Assembly (NCBI GenBank): GCA_040771825.1
Contig: JAXGZG010000005.1
Location: 186,001-250,000 of the forward strand
Direction of reading: 5' to 3'
DNA from: JAXGZG01 sp040771825
Lineage (GTDB): Bacteria > Bacillota > Sulfobacillia > Fermentithermobacillales > Fermentithermobacillaceae
DNA: 64,000 nt
Of this stretch, positions 31,977-40,093 are shown piece by piece; the first letter of the stretch is position 1; each line of letters starts with the position of its first letter. Both the position numbers and the translations under genes were made by a program. The notes under the pieces were generated by a model, which saw only the letters and a list, made by a program, of their open reading frames with translations, did not search any database and was not told the DNA's origin.

Positions 31977-32675
31977 TCATGAATGAATGCTTGCCTTGAT
32001 ATTTCGGGATCTTTCGGCGAGACTCCTCTCTAGGCTTCTCCAAAGAGCGGTCACCTGAGTTTCGGTATCTTCAAGATCCCCTTGGTTGTCTATGATGTGC
32101 GTGGCCAGGCGAGCTTTCTCGGAAATAGACATCTGGGCGTCAATCCGGATTCCCGCTTCCTCCCTGGTGTACCCCTCGCGCTTCATTAGGCGCTCTTCTT
32201 GGGTAGATCTTGCGGTCCAAACTACCCACACCTCGTCAGCGAATTGATCTGCCCCGGCTTCGAACAACAGCGGAGCATCTAAGACCGCCATCTGAATCTT
32301 GCCCTGTCTCTGCCCATTAAGGCTCAACCTCTCAAGAGTCTCCTCTACTGCACCCAGAACCAGCGGATGAATGATGGCCTCCAGGCGCCTCCGGGCTTCT
32401 TCATCGTGAAAGATGATTTTCCCAAGTTCCTTTCTGTCCAATGAACCTTGGGGGGTGATGACGTGAGGCCCGAAAGTCTTAGCCACTTGGCAAAGGCCGT
32501 GGGAACCGGGTTCTGTAACTTGATGAGATATGACGTCGGCATCTATGATGATGCCGCCTAGGCGAGTTAGTATGGCGGAAACCGTGCTCTTACCCGTGGC
32601 AATTCCGCCTGTTAGCCCCACCACGTAGACCCCCGGCCGCTTTGATAAAGAGCCACCACAGTCGCATTTACACAT
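31977..32675 (-). CDS. coaE: Dephospho-CoA kinase
   Basis: A 232-residue P-loop kinase, the last step of CoA synthesis. Walker A is GLTGGIATGKST; then DADVISHQV, DRKELGKIIF, IHPLV and the LID/CoA motifs VLDAPLLFEAG. The ATG at 32675 overlaps the polA stop by eight bases. It gives an unusual short Cys-rich leader (MCKCDCGG) before the core, which begins near residue 15. The C-terminal end is somewhat longer than in minimal homologues. Confidence 0.94.
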   Translation of the reverse strand: MCKCDCGGSLSKRPGVYVVGLTGGIATGKSTVSAILTRLGGIIIDADVISHQVTEPGSHGLCQVAKTFGPHVITPQGSLDRKELGKIIFHDEEARRRLEAIIHPLVLGAVEETLERLSLNGQRQGKIQMAVLDAPLLFEAGADQFADEVWVVWTARSTQEERLMKREGYTREEAGIRIDAQMSISEKARLATHIIDNQGDLEDTETQVTALWRSLERSLAERSRNIKASIHS

Positions 32676-35454
32676 CGTACCAGCTTCTCCCCACGTCAAG
32701 ATCTACTTTGAGGGGAACGTCCAGTTCCATCACATGCTCCATTTCGTAAGTCACCAGCTCCCTCATATAGTCTTCTTCCGACGGCGGGACTTCGAAAATG
32801 AGTTCATCGTGAACCTGCAGTATAAGCCGGGAGATCAGTTCCTCATACTTGAGCCTCCGGTAGATCCTCACCATGGCGAGTTTGATGATATCGGCTGCGC
32901 TTCCCTGAATGGGCGTGTTAATGGCGGTCCTCTCGGCAAACCCGCGTTTCTGTCTGATCCTAGCGTCGATGTCAGGAATGGCGCGTCTCCGTCCCAATAT
33001 GGTTACAGCGTACCCGGTCTTCCTGGCTCTCTCTATAGATGCATCCATGTACTCTCGCACCTTGGGATACCGTGAAAAGTAGGCGTCGATAAACTTCCTG
33101 GCATCTTCCCTGGACACTCCCGTATTGCGCGCCAGTCCAAAATCAGAGATCCCGTAGATTACGCCGAAATTCACCGCCTTGGCCTTGCTTCTGAGGTCGG
33201 AATCCACCTTGTCGAAGGGTACGCCAAACATCTCCGACGCTGTCCTAGCGTGAATATCCTCCCCCTTGGTGAAGGCACTAGTCATGGATGGGTCGCCGGC
33301 CATATGCGCCATTATACGAAGTTCTATCTGGGAGTAGTCGGCAGCCATGAACAACCTTCCCTCGGCAGGTATAAAGATTCGACGGAGAGATCTTCCCAAT
33401 TCGCCCCTTACTGGTATGTTCTGGAGATTCGGCTCCGAACTCGATAAACGCCCCGTGGCGGTTACCGTCTGATGGAACGTAGAGTGTATGCGTCCCGTGG
33501 TGGGGTTCACCACGTCTTCCAGCACATCCAGGTAAGTCGATTTCAGCTTGGCGTACTGACGGTACTCAAGGATGCGATTAGGCAGCTCATGCTCAAGACT
33601 TAGGGTTTCCAGGACCTCGGCGTCTGTGGAGTAGCCGGTTTTGGTCTTTTTTACTGGCTTGAGCCCAAGTTTGTCAAATAGGATACGGGACAGTTGCTTG
33701 GGGGACCCTAGGTTGAACTCCTCCCCGGCCATCCCGTGGATTGCCCTCTCAAGTCCTTCCAGGGCCGTGCCAAACTCCTGTCTGATAGACCTTCCAAGTG
33801 CCAGGTCCACTCCTACCCCCACAGCTTCCATAGCTGCCAGTACCTGAATTAGCGGCTGCTCAACTTGGTCTGCCAGGCTCAAAAGGCCACCTTGTTCGAG
33901 ATCTTGCCTTAGCCCTTGCGTAACAGCGAAGCAGGAAGCCGCTCCTACGGCGAAGTGTTCGCAGACACTGGGGGGGACTTCGTCGGCCGTGGCTCCTGTG
34001 TCCTCTGCCGGCACCTCGATTCCGTATTTCCGGGCAATCTCCGAGAGCCTGTAGGTGCTTCTTGTGGGATCCATCAGGTAAGAGGCCACTAGCACGTCAA
34101 AATACGGGCCGTCTAGGTTCACTCCCCGCTTGAAACACAGGGTGAAGAGCCATTTTAGGTCGAATCCGAATTTCTGAACTTCAGGATTCACCAAAAGTGG
34201 CTGGAAGTGTCCCCAGAGGGTCTCCTGCCAGGCTTCGGGGCTGCTCCAAGGGGTTGACTGTGGGGCGGGCGGCTTCACAAGATACGGAATGGCGTGGTCT
34301 CCCGTGGCGACGCCGATGACCGTAGGCCACGTAAAATCTTTCGTGACCTCGGTCACGTCAGCATACACCGACATGCGTCCGGATTTCAGGACTTCGCGAA
34401 CCAGTTGGTCAAGGCCTTGTGATGTCTCTACCAGTCGAAACCTTTGCTCCGGCTGCTGCCCCTCACGCTGCTGCCTTTGCGGCTCTTGGGGCTCACTCGG
34501 TTCTTGCAACTCGTGCCGCTTGGGCTGTTCCTGCTGGTCGCGCTGCTCACGGGGCCCCTCCAGTTCCTGGGGTTCACCACTTCCCACAAAACTCGCCAGC
34601 CTTGGAACCAGAGTGTGGAATTCAAGCTCTGTGAACTTGGCTTTTGCTTCTTCCACACGAGGTCCGTGCCAGCGGAAATCCGCAACGGCAACATCCAGAG
34701 GAGCATCTTTGTTGATGGTTGCCAGACTCCGAGAAAGATACGCCCGGTCTCGGCCATCTCTCAATAGTTTCTGGGTTCTTGGCGGCACAATCTCGTCTAT
34801 ATGAGCGTATATGTCATCTAGGTCTCTGTACTTTGCCAGGAGCCCCAAAGCGGTCTTCTCACCGATGCCCTTTACCCCCGGAATGTTATCAGAGGAGTCC
34901 CCTGCTAGGGCTTTGTAATCAATGACTTGGCAGGGTTCCAGGCCCAGATCCGCCTTCACGCTTTCAGGAGTATACTCCTTAACCTGAGTAATGCCCTTGA
35001 CGGGCAGAATGGCTTCCACTTTTTGACTCACCAGTTGCAGACAGTCACGATCTCCCGAAAGGATGATTGTCTGATACCCGCTCTCTTCCGCCTTTCTCAC
35101 CATGGTCCCAATTATGTCATCTGCCTCGTAACCTGGGATTTCCGCAAAACTCAAATTCAGAGTATCCAGGACATCCTTGAGGACCGGTACCTGTTCCTTG
35201 AACTCTGCAGGCGATGGTTTCCTAGTCTTCTTGTAGTCAGTGTACTGGACGTGCCTGAAAGTGGGCGACGGGTGGTCAAATGCCACAGCGATGTGGGTGG
35301 GGCGCTTTTCCTGGATGAACCGGAAGAGCATGGTGAGAAATCCGAAGACGGCACCGGTCTGAACACCCTCGTTCGTCGACAATGGCGGAAGAGCGTAGAA
35401 CGCCCTATTCGCCAAAGAGTTGCCGTCCACAAGGAGAAGCCTTGGTTTCTCCAC
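32668..35454 (-). CDS. polA: DNA polymerase I
   Basis: A 928-residue family A polymerase. The 5' nuclease domain (about 1-290) has LLLVDGNSLANRAFYALP, PGYEADDIIG, LSGDRDCLQLV and ALAGDSSDNIPGVKG. A Gln/Glu/Arg/Pro-rich linker of about 50 residues follows. The 3'-5' exonuclease-like domain lacks the paired acidic residues (ADVTEVTKD), so proofreading is probably absent. The polymerase domain has motif A DYSQIELR, motif B RSKAKAVNFGVIYG and motif C VHDELIFE. The GTG at 35454 is chosen because the frame's earlier start lies upstream of a good promoter and AAGGGG sits eight bases before it. Role: Okazaki-fragment processing and repair. Confidence 0.96.
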   Translation of the reverse strand: MEKPRLLLVDGNSLANRAFYALPPLSTNEGVQTGAVFGFLTMLFRFIQEKRPTHIAVAFDHPSPTFRHVQYTDYKKTRKPSPAEFKEQVPVLKDVLDTLNLSFAEIPGYEADDIIGTMVRKAEESGYQTIILSGDRDCLQLVSQKVEAILPVKGITQVKEYTPESVKADLGLEPCQVIDYKALAGDSSDNIPGVKGIGEKTALGLLAKYRDLDDIYAHIDEIVPPRTQKLLRDGRDRAYLSRSLATINKDAPLDVAVADFRWHGPRVEEAKAKFTELEFHTLVPRLASFVGSGEPQELEGPREQRDQQEQPKRHELQEPSEPQEPQRQQREGQQPEQRFRLVETSQGLDQLVREVLKSGRMSVYADVTEVTKDFTWPTVIGVATGDHAIPYLVKPPAPQSTPWSSPEAWQETLWGHFQPLLVNPEVQKFGFDLKWLFTLCFKRGVNLDGPYFDVLVASYLMDPTRSTYRLSEIARKYGIEVPAEDTGATADEVPPSVCEHFAVGAASCFAVTQGLRQDLEQGGLLSLADQVEQPLIQVLAAMEAVGVGVDLALGRSIRQEFGTALEGLERAIHGMAGEEFNLGSPKQLSRILFDKLGLKPVKKTKTGYSTDAEVLETLSLEHELPNRILEYRQYAKLKSTYLDVLEDVVNPTTGRIHSTFHQTVTATGRLSSSEPNLQNIPVRGELGRSLRRIFIPAEGRLFMAADYSQIELRIMAHMAGDPSMTSAFTKGEDIHARTASEMFGVPFDKVDSDLRSKAKAVNFGVIYGISDFGLARNTGVSREDARKFIDAYFSRYPKVREYMDASIERARKTGYAVTILGRRRAIPDIDARIRQKRGFAERTAINTPIQGSAADIIKLAMVRIYRRLKYEELISRLILQVHDELIFEVPPSEEDYMRELVTYEMEHVMELDVPLKVDLDVGRSWYDV

Positions 35455-35482
35455 CCCATCCACCCCTTGTCCGCTTTTATAC

Positions 35483-35512
35483 AGTATAGTGTTTGCCCCA
35501 TTCCCATGGCAA
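35483..35512 (-). promoter_or_regulatory. Promoter of the polA operon
   Basis: On the minus strand, TTGCCA (35512-35507) and TATACT (35488-35483) are 18 bases apart, each matching the sigma-A consensus at five of six positions. The start point would fall just ahead of the GTG at 35454, which rules out the longer polA reading. Confidence 0.7.
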
Positions 35513-35551
35513 TGTGGGGCGATACCGGCCCTAGCGATCGCGTGGTCGATC

Positions 35552-35581
35552 TTGAATTGCCACGACATTTCGTGCTACACT
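35552..35581 (+). promoter_or_regulatory. Candidate promoter of the RHH/PIN pair
   Basis: TTGAAT (35552-35557) and TACACT (35576-35581), 18 bases apart, point towards the antitoxin at 35606. It is back to back with the polA promoter, about 40 bases away. Confidence 0.4.
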
Positions 35582-35605
35582 AATTAACGTATTGGGGGGA
35601 AAGAC

Positions 35606-35863
35606 ATGGATGGATATCAGAATGTGACCATATCTTTTGCCCGTGACACACTCAGAAGAGCCAAGATCATTGCGGCGACTCAGGACACGTCCGTTTCAGC
35701 CATCGTTCGGGGGCTTCTTGAAGAGTACGTGAGACGGAATGATTCCTATGAACATTCTAGAGAGAGTTACCTGTCTATCCTGAAGGACGGCGCGGACATG
35801 GGCACAAAGGGGAAAACGACTTGGCAGCGAGGTGACCTGCATGAGCGCAGACAAAGACCCTAG
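35606..35863 (+). CDS. Ribbon-helix-helix antitoxin-like protein
   Basis: An 85-residue protein with an N-terminal ribbon-helix-helix fold (NVTISFARDTLRRAKIIAAT, then TSVSAIVRGLLEEYV) and a basic, probably flexible C-terminus that would wrap the toxin. The ATG has a GGGGGGA ribosome binding site. It overlaps the PIN gene by 23 bases, a typical VapBC layout, and probably autorepresses its promoter, which lies close to that of polA. Confidence 0.85.
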   Translation: MDGYQNVTISFARDTLRRAKIIAATQDTSVSAIVRGLLEEYVRRNDSYEHSRESYLSILKDGADMGTKGKTTWQRGDLHERRQRP

Positions 35864-36287
35864 TCTCCAATTCGTTGATACCAACGTCCTAGTATATGCC
35901 CATGATACTTCTGCCGGGAAGAAGCGCCATATCGCCGTAGGACTCCTTGAAAATCTGTGGCAAACGCGCCAAGGATGTATCAGCATCCAAGTCCTTCAGG
36001 AGTTTCTGGTCGTAACCACATCCAAGGCTGCTTCACCTCTAACGATGCACACGGCCCGGCTAATATTGGCGAAATACAAAAGTTGGCCGGTTCACTCACC
36101 TACGGTAGACGATGTCGACCGAGCCGCAGACATTCGTGAACGGTACGGCATCTCCTTTTGGGATGCCATGATCGTTCAGAGCGCCAATCGACTCGGTTGC
36201 TCCACTCTTTGGTCCGAGGACCTGAATCACGGACAGGTCTACGACGGAGTTACGGTAAGAAACCCGTTCACGGCTCAACTAGGATAG
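35841..36287 (+). CDS. vapC: PIN-domain toxin, VapC-like
   Basis: A 148-residue PIN-domain ribonuclease with all four acidic positions: FVDTNVLVYAHD, VLQEFLVV, GISFWDAMIVQSA and LWSEDLNHG. VapC toxins cut specific RNAs, often tRNA or rRNA, once the antitoxin is lost. The ATG at 35841 has GAGGTGA five bases upstream; a GTG three codons earlier is the alternative. It is convergent with the anti-sigma gene, with 14 bases between stops. The complete site contrasts with the damaged one of the PIN protein at 25711-26184. Confidence 0.9.
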   Translation: MSADKDPSLQFVDTNVLVYAHDTSAGKKRHIAVGLLENLWQTRQGCISIQVLQEFLVVTTSKAASPLTMHTARLILAKYKSWPVHSPTVDDVDRAADIRERYGISFWDAMIVQSANRLGCSTLWSEDLNHGQVYDGVTVRNPFTAQLG

Positions 36288-36301
36288 TGTTCTGCTGTAG
36301 A

Positions 36302-37534
36302 CTACGCCCGCTGCTTCCGCCGAACCAAGAGGAAGACCCCGATACCAAGAGCGCCCAAACTGATGATCCCTGGAGCGGACCTAGCTGCAACCAGCAAAAC
36401 GTTTCTCCAGGCATCCACAAACACCCGCCATATATCCCGCCAAGGAGAAGGAGGCTTCACTGATGAGCCCTCCTGGGTGGCTGTGAATGATAGCGACGCC
36501 ATGGCCACAGATTTGTCGTAGTTGTTGAGTTGGGCCTGCATGCTCTCTATGTCTCCCCGAACCCTAGACAACTCTCCCTCAACTTGGAGGAGTTCGCCCA
36601 CGCTTTTGGCCTCACCTATGATCTTGAGCAAACGGTCCTCCTGAACGGTCTTGTTACGGAGCCTAGCATCAAGATCAACATACTGATCGGTAATGTCCGA
36701 CGAAGATCTATCTTCCCGCTTGACCAGACCAAGCTTAGAAAGATCTTCCATGGTGCTATCCAGGTCACCAGACGGCACCCTGGCTACCATGTAGAAACTG
36801 GTGAAGTCATCGGCATTGGAACTCTGGGCCATTGATGACTGCTCAATATACCCGAAGTGCACCTGGACGATACCCGCAGCCTGCTCTGCAGCCTCGCGTA
36901 CTTTGCCTCGGCTTACCTCAACATTCAGCGTGGCGTGCCTCACGAGCTTGCGCTCGATCCCGCTCGTCCCAAAACTGGCGATCCCCGCCTTCCACGCAGC
37001 TTCGGGAGCATTTCCAGCCTTAGCAGAGTCAGAAAGCCTATACTCGTCTGAAGGAGCGCTCGGAGGAGATTGGGTAGCGTATTGCTGGGTCAGGCCCCGA
37101 TTCTCAGTTCCTTCGTCATACTTAGCGCCCAAAAGCGGCCCCAAGTCCTTGCGACCCGAAAGCCATAGAGTGCCGCCCACGGAGATGGCTATTACTAGCA
37201 CCATGGCCCCGGCTAGTACCGGTGCCCACTGTCTGAAGCCCCAATGGGCGAAGCGGCGCCAAAAACCTTCAAACCTTCGCATCCGTCCTGATCCAGGGGA
37301 GCGTAAGGACCCTGTCTCTCGGGCAATAGCTGCCATCACTCTATCGTGCAAGTCTTCAGGGATTTCGATCTCAGGAAGGGCAGACAAAGCGGATTTCACC
37401 AAACTAAGCTCATTCAGAGCCTGGCGGCACTTCTCACATTGCCGAATATGCCGCTCAAGACATTCCCTCTCTTGGGTTGATAGTTCATCATCTATATAAG
37501 CCGATAGTAACTCTTGGAAGTCAGGGCAGTTCAC
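36302..37534 (-). CDS. Anti-sigma factor: zinc-finger (zf-HC2) domain fused to a DUF4349-like domain
   Basis: A 410-residue membrane protein. The N-terminal zinc anti-sigma domain has HIRQCEKCRQ (the HxxxCxxC motif) near residues 29-38. A Pro/Arg-rich stretch and a membrane span (about 108-130) follow. The outer part (about 195-355) matches DUF4349: IERKLVRHATLNVEV, ARVPSGDLDSTMEDL, DQYVDLDARLRNK and a coiled coil. A second span and a Lys/Arg tail close the chain (LGIGVFLLVRRKQRA). It overlaps the sigma gene by four bases (ATGA). It would hold the sigma factor at the membrane until an outside signal acts. Confidence 0.9.
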   Translation of the reverse strand: MNCPDFQELLSAYIDDELSTQERECLERHIRQCEKCRQALNELSLVKSALSALPEIEIPEDLHDRVMAAIARETGSLRSPGSGRMRRFEGFWRRFAHWGFRQWAPVLAGAMVLVIAISVGGTLWLSGRKDLGPLLGAKYDEGTENRGLTQQYATQSPPSAPSDEYRLSDSAKAGNAPEAAWKAGIASFGTSGIERKLVRHATLNVEVSRGKVREAAEQAAGIVQVHFGYIEQSSMAQSSNADDFTSFYMVARVPSGDLDSTMEDLSKLGLVKREDRSSSDITDQYVDLDARLRNKTVQEDRLLKIIGEAKSVGELLQVEGELSRVRGDIESMQAQLNNYDKSVAMASLSFTATQEGSSVKPPSPWRDIWRVFVDAWRNVLLVAARSAPGIISLGALGIGVFLLVRRKQRA

Positions 37535-38148
37535 CTGTGGTCCCCCCTTTCGTCTGATTTGACGTCAGGAAAGACGAATTGTTCCGGAGGCAGCAGTCGT
37601 CTCACCATATTCCGTGCTCGGTGAAGCCGCGACTTGACCGTCCCTATTGAAACGCCCATAATGTCGGCGATTTCCTGGTACGAAAACCCCCGAACGTCGC
37701 TTAGGACTATAACAGTCCGGTGGACAGGCTCCAGGTCTCGAAGCACCTCCATGATACTGTCTCCAAGGGTTCTGGTCTCCACCAGGTCTTCTATACTATC
37801 CCCGCCATCTCGGATTTCCCTGGCAACGAGCGATTCGCCAAGTACTAGCGGTTCATCCAGAGAGAATATTTGAGCCCTCTGCTTACGCCTAAGATGGTCC
37901 AGACTGGCGTTCATGCAAACCCGGTATATCCATGTGGAAAAACGGCTGTCGCCTCTAAACTTGGGCAACGCCTGATACGCCTTGAGAAACACCTCCTGGA
38001 CAATGTCCATGGCGTCCTCTCTGTCAGGCACCAGACGGAAAGCCAGGTTAAACATGCTCTTTTCGTATGTTTCCACTAGAGCCTCAAAGGCACCGTTATC
38101 TCCTTGAGATGCCAACTGTATGAGAACCGCTTCATTCGGTATAGCCAA
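37531..38148 (-). CDS. ECF-type RNA polymerase sigma factor
   Basis: A 205-residue sigma-70 family ECF factor. Region 2 is present (FEALVETYEKSMFNLAFRLV, then DREDAMDIVQEVFLKAY and STWIYRVCMNASLDHLRR), and region 4 has FSYQEIADIMGVSIGTVKSRLHRAR. It resembles the SigW/RpoE group. The anti-sigma gene overlaps its stop. The gene begins 24 bases after the aspS stop and may be partly read from the hisS-aspS unit. The target regulon cannot be read from the window. Confidence 0.95.
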   Translation of the reverse strand: MAIPNEAVLIQLASQGDNGAFEALVETYEKSMFNLAFRLVPDREDAMDIVQEVFLKAYQALPKFRGDSRFSTWIYRVCMNASLDHLRRKQRAQIFSLDEPLVLGESLVAREIRDGGDSIEDLVETRTLGDSIMEVLRDLEPVHRTVIVLSDVRGFSYQEIADIMGVSIGTVKSRLHRARNMVRRLLPPEQFVFPDVKSDERGDHR

Positions 38149-38172
38149 AAGAACCTTCCTCTCGGTCTATCC

Positions 38173-39987
38173 TCATTTGCCGGCGCCACCCGGCCCACCC
38201 TTATGTTTCTCTACCAGCCGTAGCCTAAGATCTGCCAGCTGCCGGTCATCTGCGGCCGCAGGCGCTTCTGTCAAGGGACAACTGCCGCTGCTGGTCTTAG
38301 GAAATGCTATGACATCCCGAATAGTATCGAGACCTGCCATAAGCATAACCAACCTATCAAGCCCAAACGCGATACCTCCGTGGGGAGGCGCACCGTAATC
38401 AAAGGCGTCCAAAAGGAAACCGAACTTGAGCCTCGCTTCTTCCTGGGATAGCCCCAATAGACGGAAAACTCTCTCCTGGAGGTCCCTCCTGTGTATACGT
38501 ATGGAACCCGAGGCAAGTTCCACTCCGTTCATAACTAAATCGTACATTCTTGCCCTAATCTGTCCCTTCTCTTCATCAGAGGGAGAACTCTTCACCTTGT
38601 CCAAATCGGATGCTAGGGGGCTGGTGAACGGGTGATGGGCAGCTTCCCAGGCTCCCGTGTCCTCGTTCCTCTTGAAAAGCGGGAATTCGGTCACCCAAAG
38701 AAAATTGAACTTGTCCTTAGAGACTAACCCTAGTCTTTGCCCTAACTCCAGGCGCAAGCGACCCAAAACCGTGACCGCAGTATCGAAGGCATCGGCCACC
38801 AAGAGCACCATGTCTCCATCTTGGGCCCGGACTACAGACTTGACGCCGTCCAGCTCTTCCTGGGTAAGGTATTTCTTGATTGGAGACTTTATGTCTCCAT
38901 GCAGGTAAGCCAGAGTAACCAGACCCTTGGCGCCATGTGTCTTGGCCCGAGCGGTCAAGTTGTCAATCTCCTGACGGGACATGCCCGCCTGACCCGGAAC
39001 AGCGATAGCCCGTAGGGTGCCGCCTGACGCCAACACGTTCTGGAAAACTCCAAAGCTAGAACCTGAAAGAGCCGACGAAACATCCGCGATCTCCATGCCG
39101 AACCTGGTGTCGGGCTTGTCTGAGCCAAATCGTGACATAGCTTCAGCGTAGGTCAACCTGGGGAAAGGGGTCTCCAGGTCCTTGCCCAAAACGTCTATCC
39201 AAACCCGCTTCACCAGGCCTTCAACCATCCCCCAAACAAGCTCCTCGGTAGCAAAAGACAGCTCGATATCGACTTGGGTGAACTCAGGCTGACGGTCGGC
39301 TCGCAAGTCCTCGTCCCTAAAGCATTTGACTATCTGAAAGTACTTGTCGACACCGCTCACCATCAGAAGCTGCTTGAAAAGTTGCGGCGACTGGGCGAGA
39401 GCGTAAAACTTCCCAGGATCCACTCTAGACGGAACCAAAAAGTCTCTAGCCCCCTCAGGCGTGCTCCGGGTCATCATGGGAGTCTCTATTTCCCAGTACC
39501 CTTCCAGAGATAGAAAATTTCTTATGGACATGGCGGTCCTGTGGTGAATCTCCAGGTTCCTTTGCATGGGAGCCCGCCTAAGGTCAAGATAACGGTATTT
39601 AAGCCGCAGAAGCTCGTCTGCCTCGGCTTCATCTCTAATGTATAGAGGCGGTGTCTTGGCGGAGTTCAAAATCCTAATCTCCTTAGCCAGGATTTCCACG
39701 GCGCCTGTGGCCATATCCGGATTAACCTGGCCGTCAACCCGGTGGGCAACGGTACCCACCACAGCTAACACGTACTCTGACCTGACGGTCTCGGCTACCC
39801 TGAAAGCGTCAGACGATCGCCCAGAATCCGATACAACTTGGACCAGTCCGGTTCTGTCCCGAAGATCCATGAAAATCAGGTCTCCTAGGTCGCGGCGACG
39901 ATTGACCCACCCCATGAGCGTGACCTCGTGGCCTATGTGTAAAGGGCGCACCTCTCCGCAGTACATGGTCCTCTGAAGATCGCCCAT
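38173..39987 (-). CDS. aspS: Aspartate-tRNA ligase
   Basis: About 604 residues, the bacterial size. The anticodon-binding OB fold begins YCGEVRPLHIGHEVTLMGWV (read in two pieces), with NRRRDLGDLIFMDLRDR. Class II motifs are present: motif 2 KCFRDEDLRADRQPEFTQ and motif 3 GIAFGLDRLVML, as is the GAD insertion typical of bacterial AspRS. The ATG at 39987 gives the normal length. The frame is open 51 codons upstream, including a TTG at 40104 with GAGGAGG before it, but that would overlap hisS. Whether it is discriminating or non-discriminating (also charging tRNA-Asn) was not decided. Confidence 0.94.
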   Translation of the reverse strand: MGDLQRTMYCGEVRPLHIGHEVTLMGWVNRRRDLGDLIFMDLRDRTGLVQVVSDSGRSSDAFRVAETVRSEYVLAVVGTVAHRVDGQVNPDMATGAVEILAKEIRILNSAKTPPLYIRDEAEADELLRLKYRYLDLRRAPMQRNLEIHHRTAMSIRNFLSLEGYWEIETPMMTRSTPEGARDFLVPSRVDPGKFYALAQSPQLFKQLLMVSGVDKYFQIVKCFRDEDLRADRQPEFTQVDIELSFATEELVWGMVEGLVKRVWIDVLGKDLETPFPRLTYAEAMSRFGSDKPDTRFGMEIADVSSALSGSSFGVFQNVLASGGTLRAIAVPGQAGMSRQEIDNLTARAKTHGAKGLVTLAYLHGDIKSPIKKYLTQEELDGVKSVVRAQDGDMVLLVADAFDTAVTVLGRLRLELGQRLGLVSKDKFNFLWVTEFPLFKRNEDTGAWEAAHHPFTSPLASDLDKVKSSPSDEEKGQIRARMYDLVMNGVELASGSIRIHRRDLQERVFRLLGLSQEEARLKFGFLLDAFDYGAPPHGGIAFGLDRLVMLMAGLDTIRDVIAFPKTSSGSCPLTEAPAAADDRQLADLRLRLVEKHKGGPGGAGK

Positions 39988-40014
39988 GTCGTCAAGAACT
40001 GCCTCACAGAAGTA

Positions 40015-40032
40015 CCCGCCAACATTGGCGGG
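40015..40032 (-). other. Short perfect hairpin in the hisS-aspS gap
   Basis: CCCGCCA and TGGCGGG flank a 4-base loop, 28 bases upstream of the chosen aspS start. It could influence translation or processing between the two synthetase genes. There is no T-tract, so it is not an intrinsic terminator. Confidence 0.4.
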
Positions 40033-40093
40033 GCCGTCGCTTACTGCGCCTTTCGGAACGGCTTCCTGTACAACGCCGTTCTTGGTGTTTTCG

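Noticed and set aside
32668..35568. Longer polA start giving 966 residues
   Set aside because: The extra N-terminus would lie upstream of a good promoter and has no ribosome binding site; typical PolA starts just before LLLVDGNSL.
39988..40093. T-box or other tRNA-sensing leader before aspS
   Set aside because: The gap has a small hairpin but no recognisable T-box sequence, specifier loop or terminator; hisS reads directly into it.
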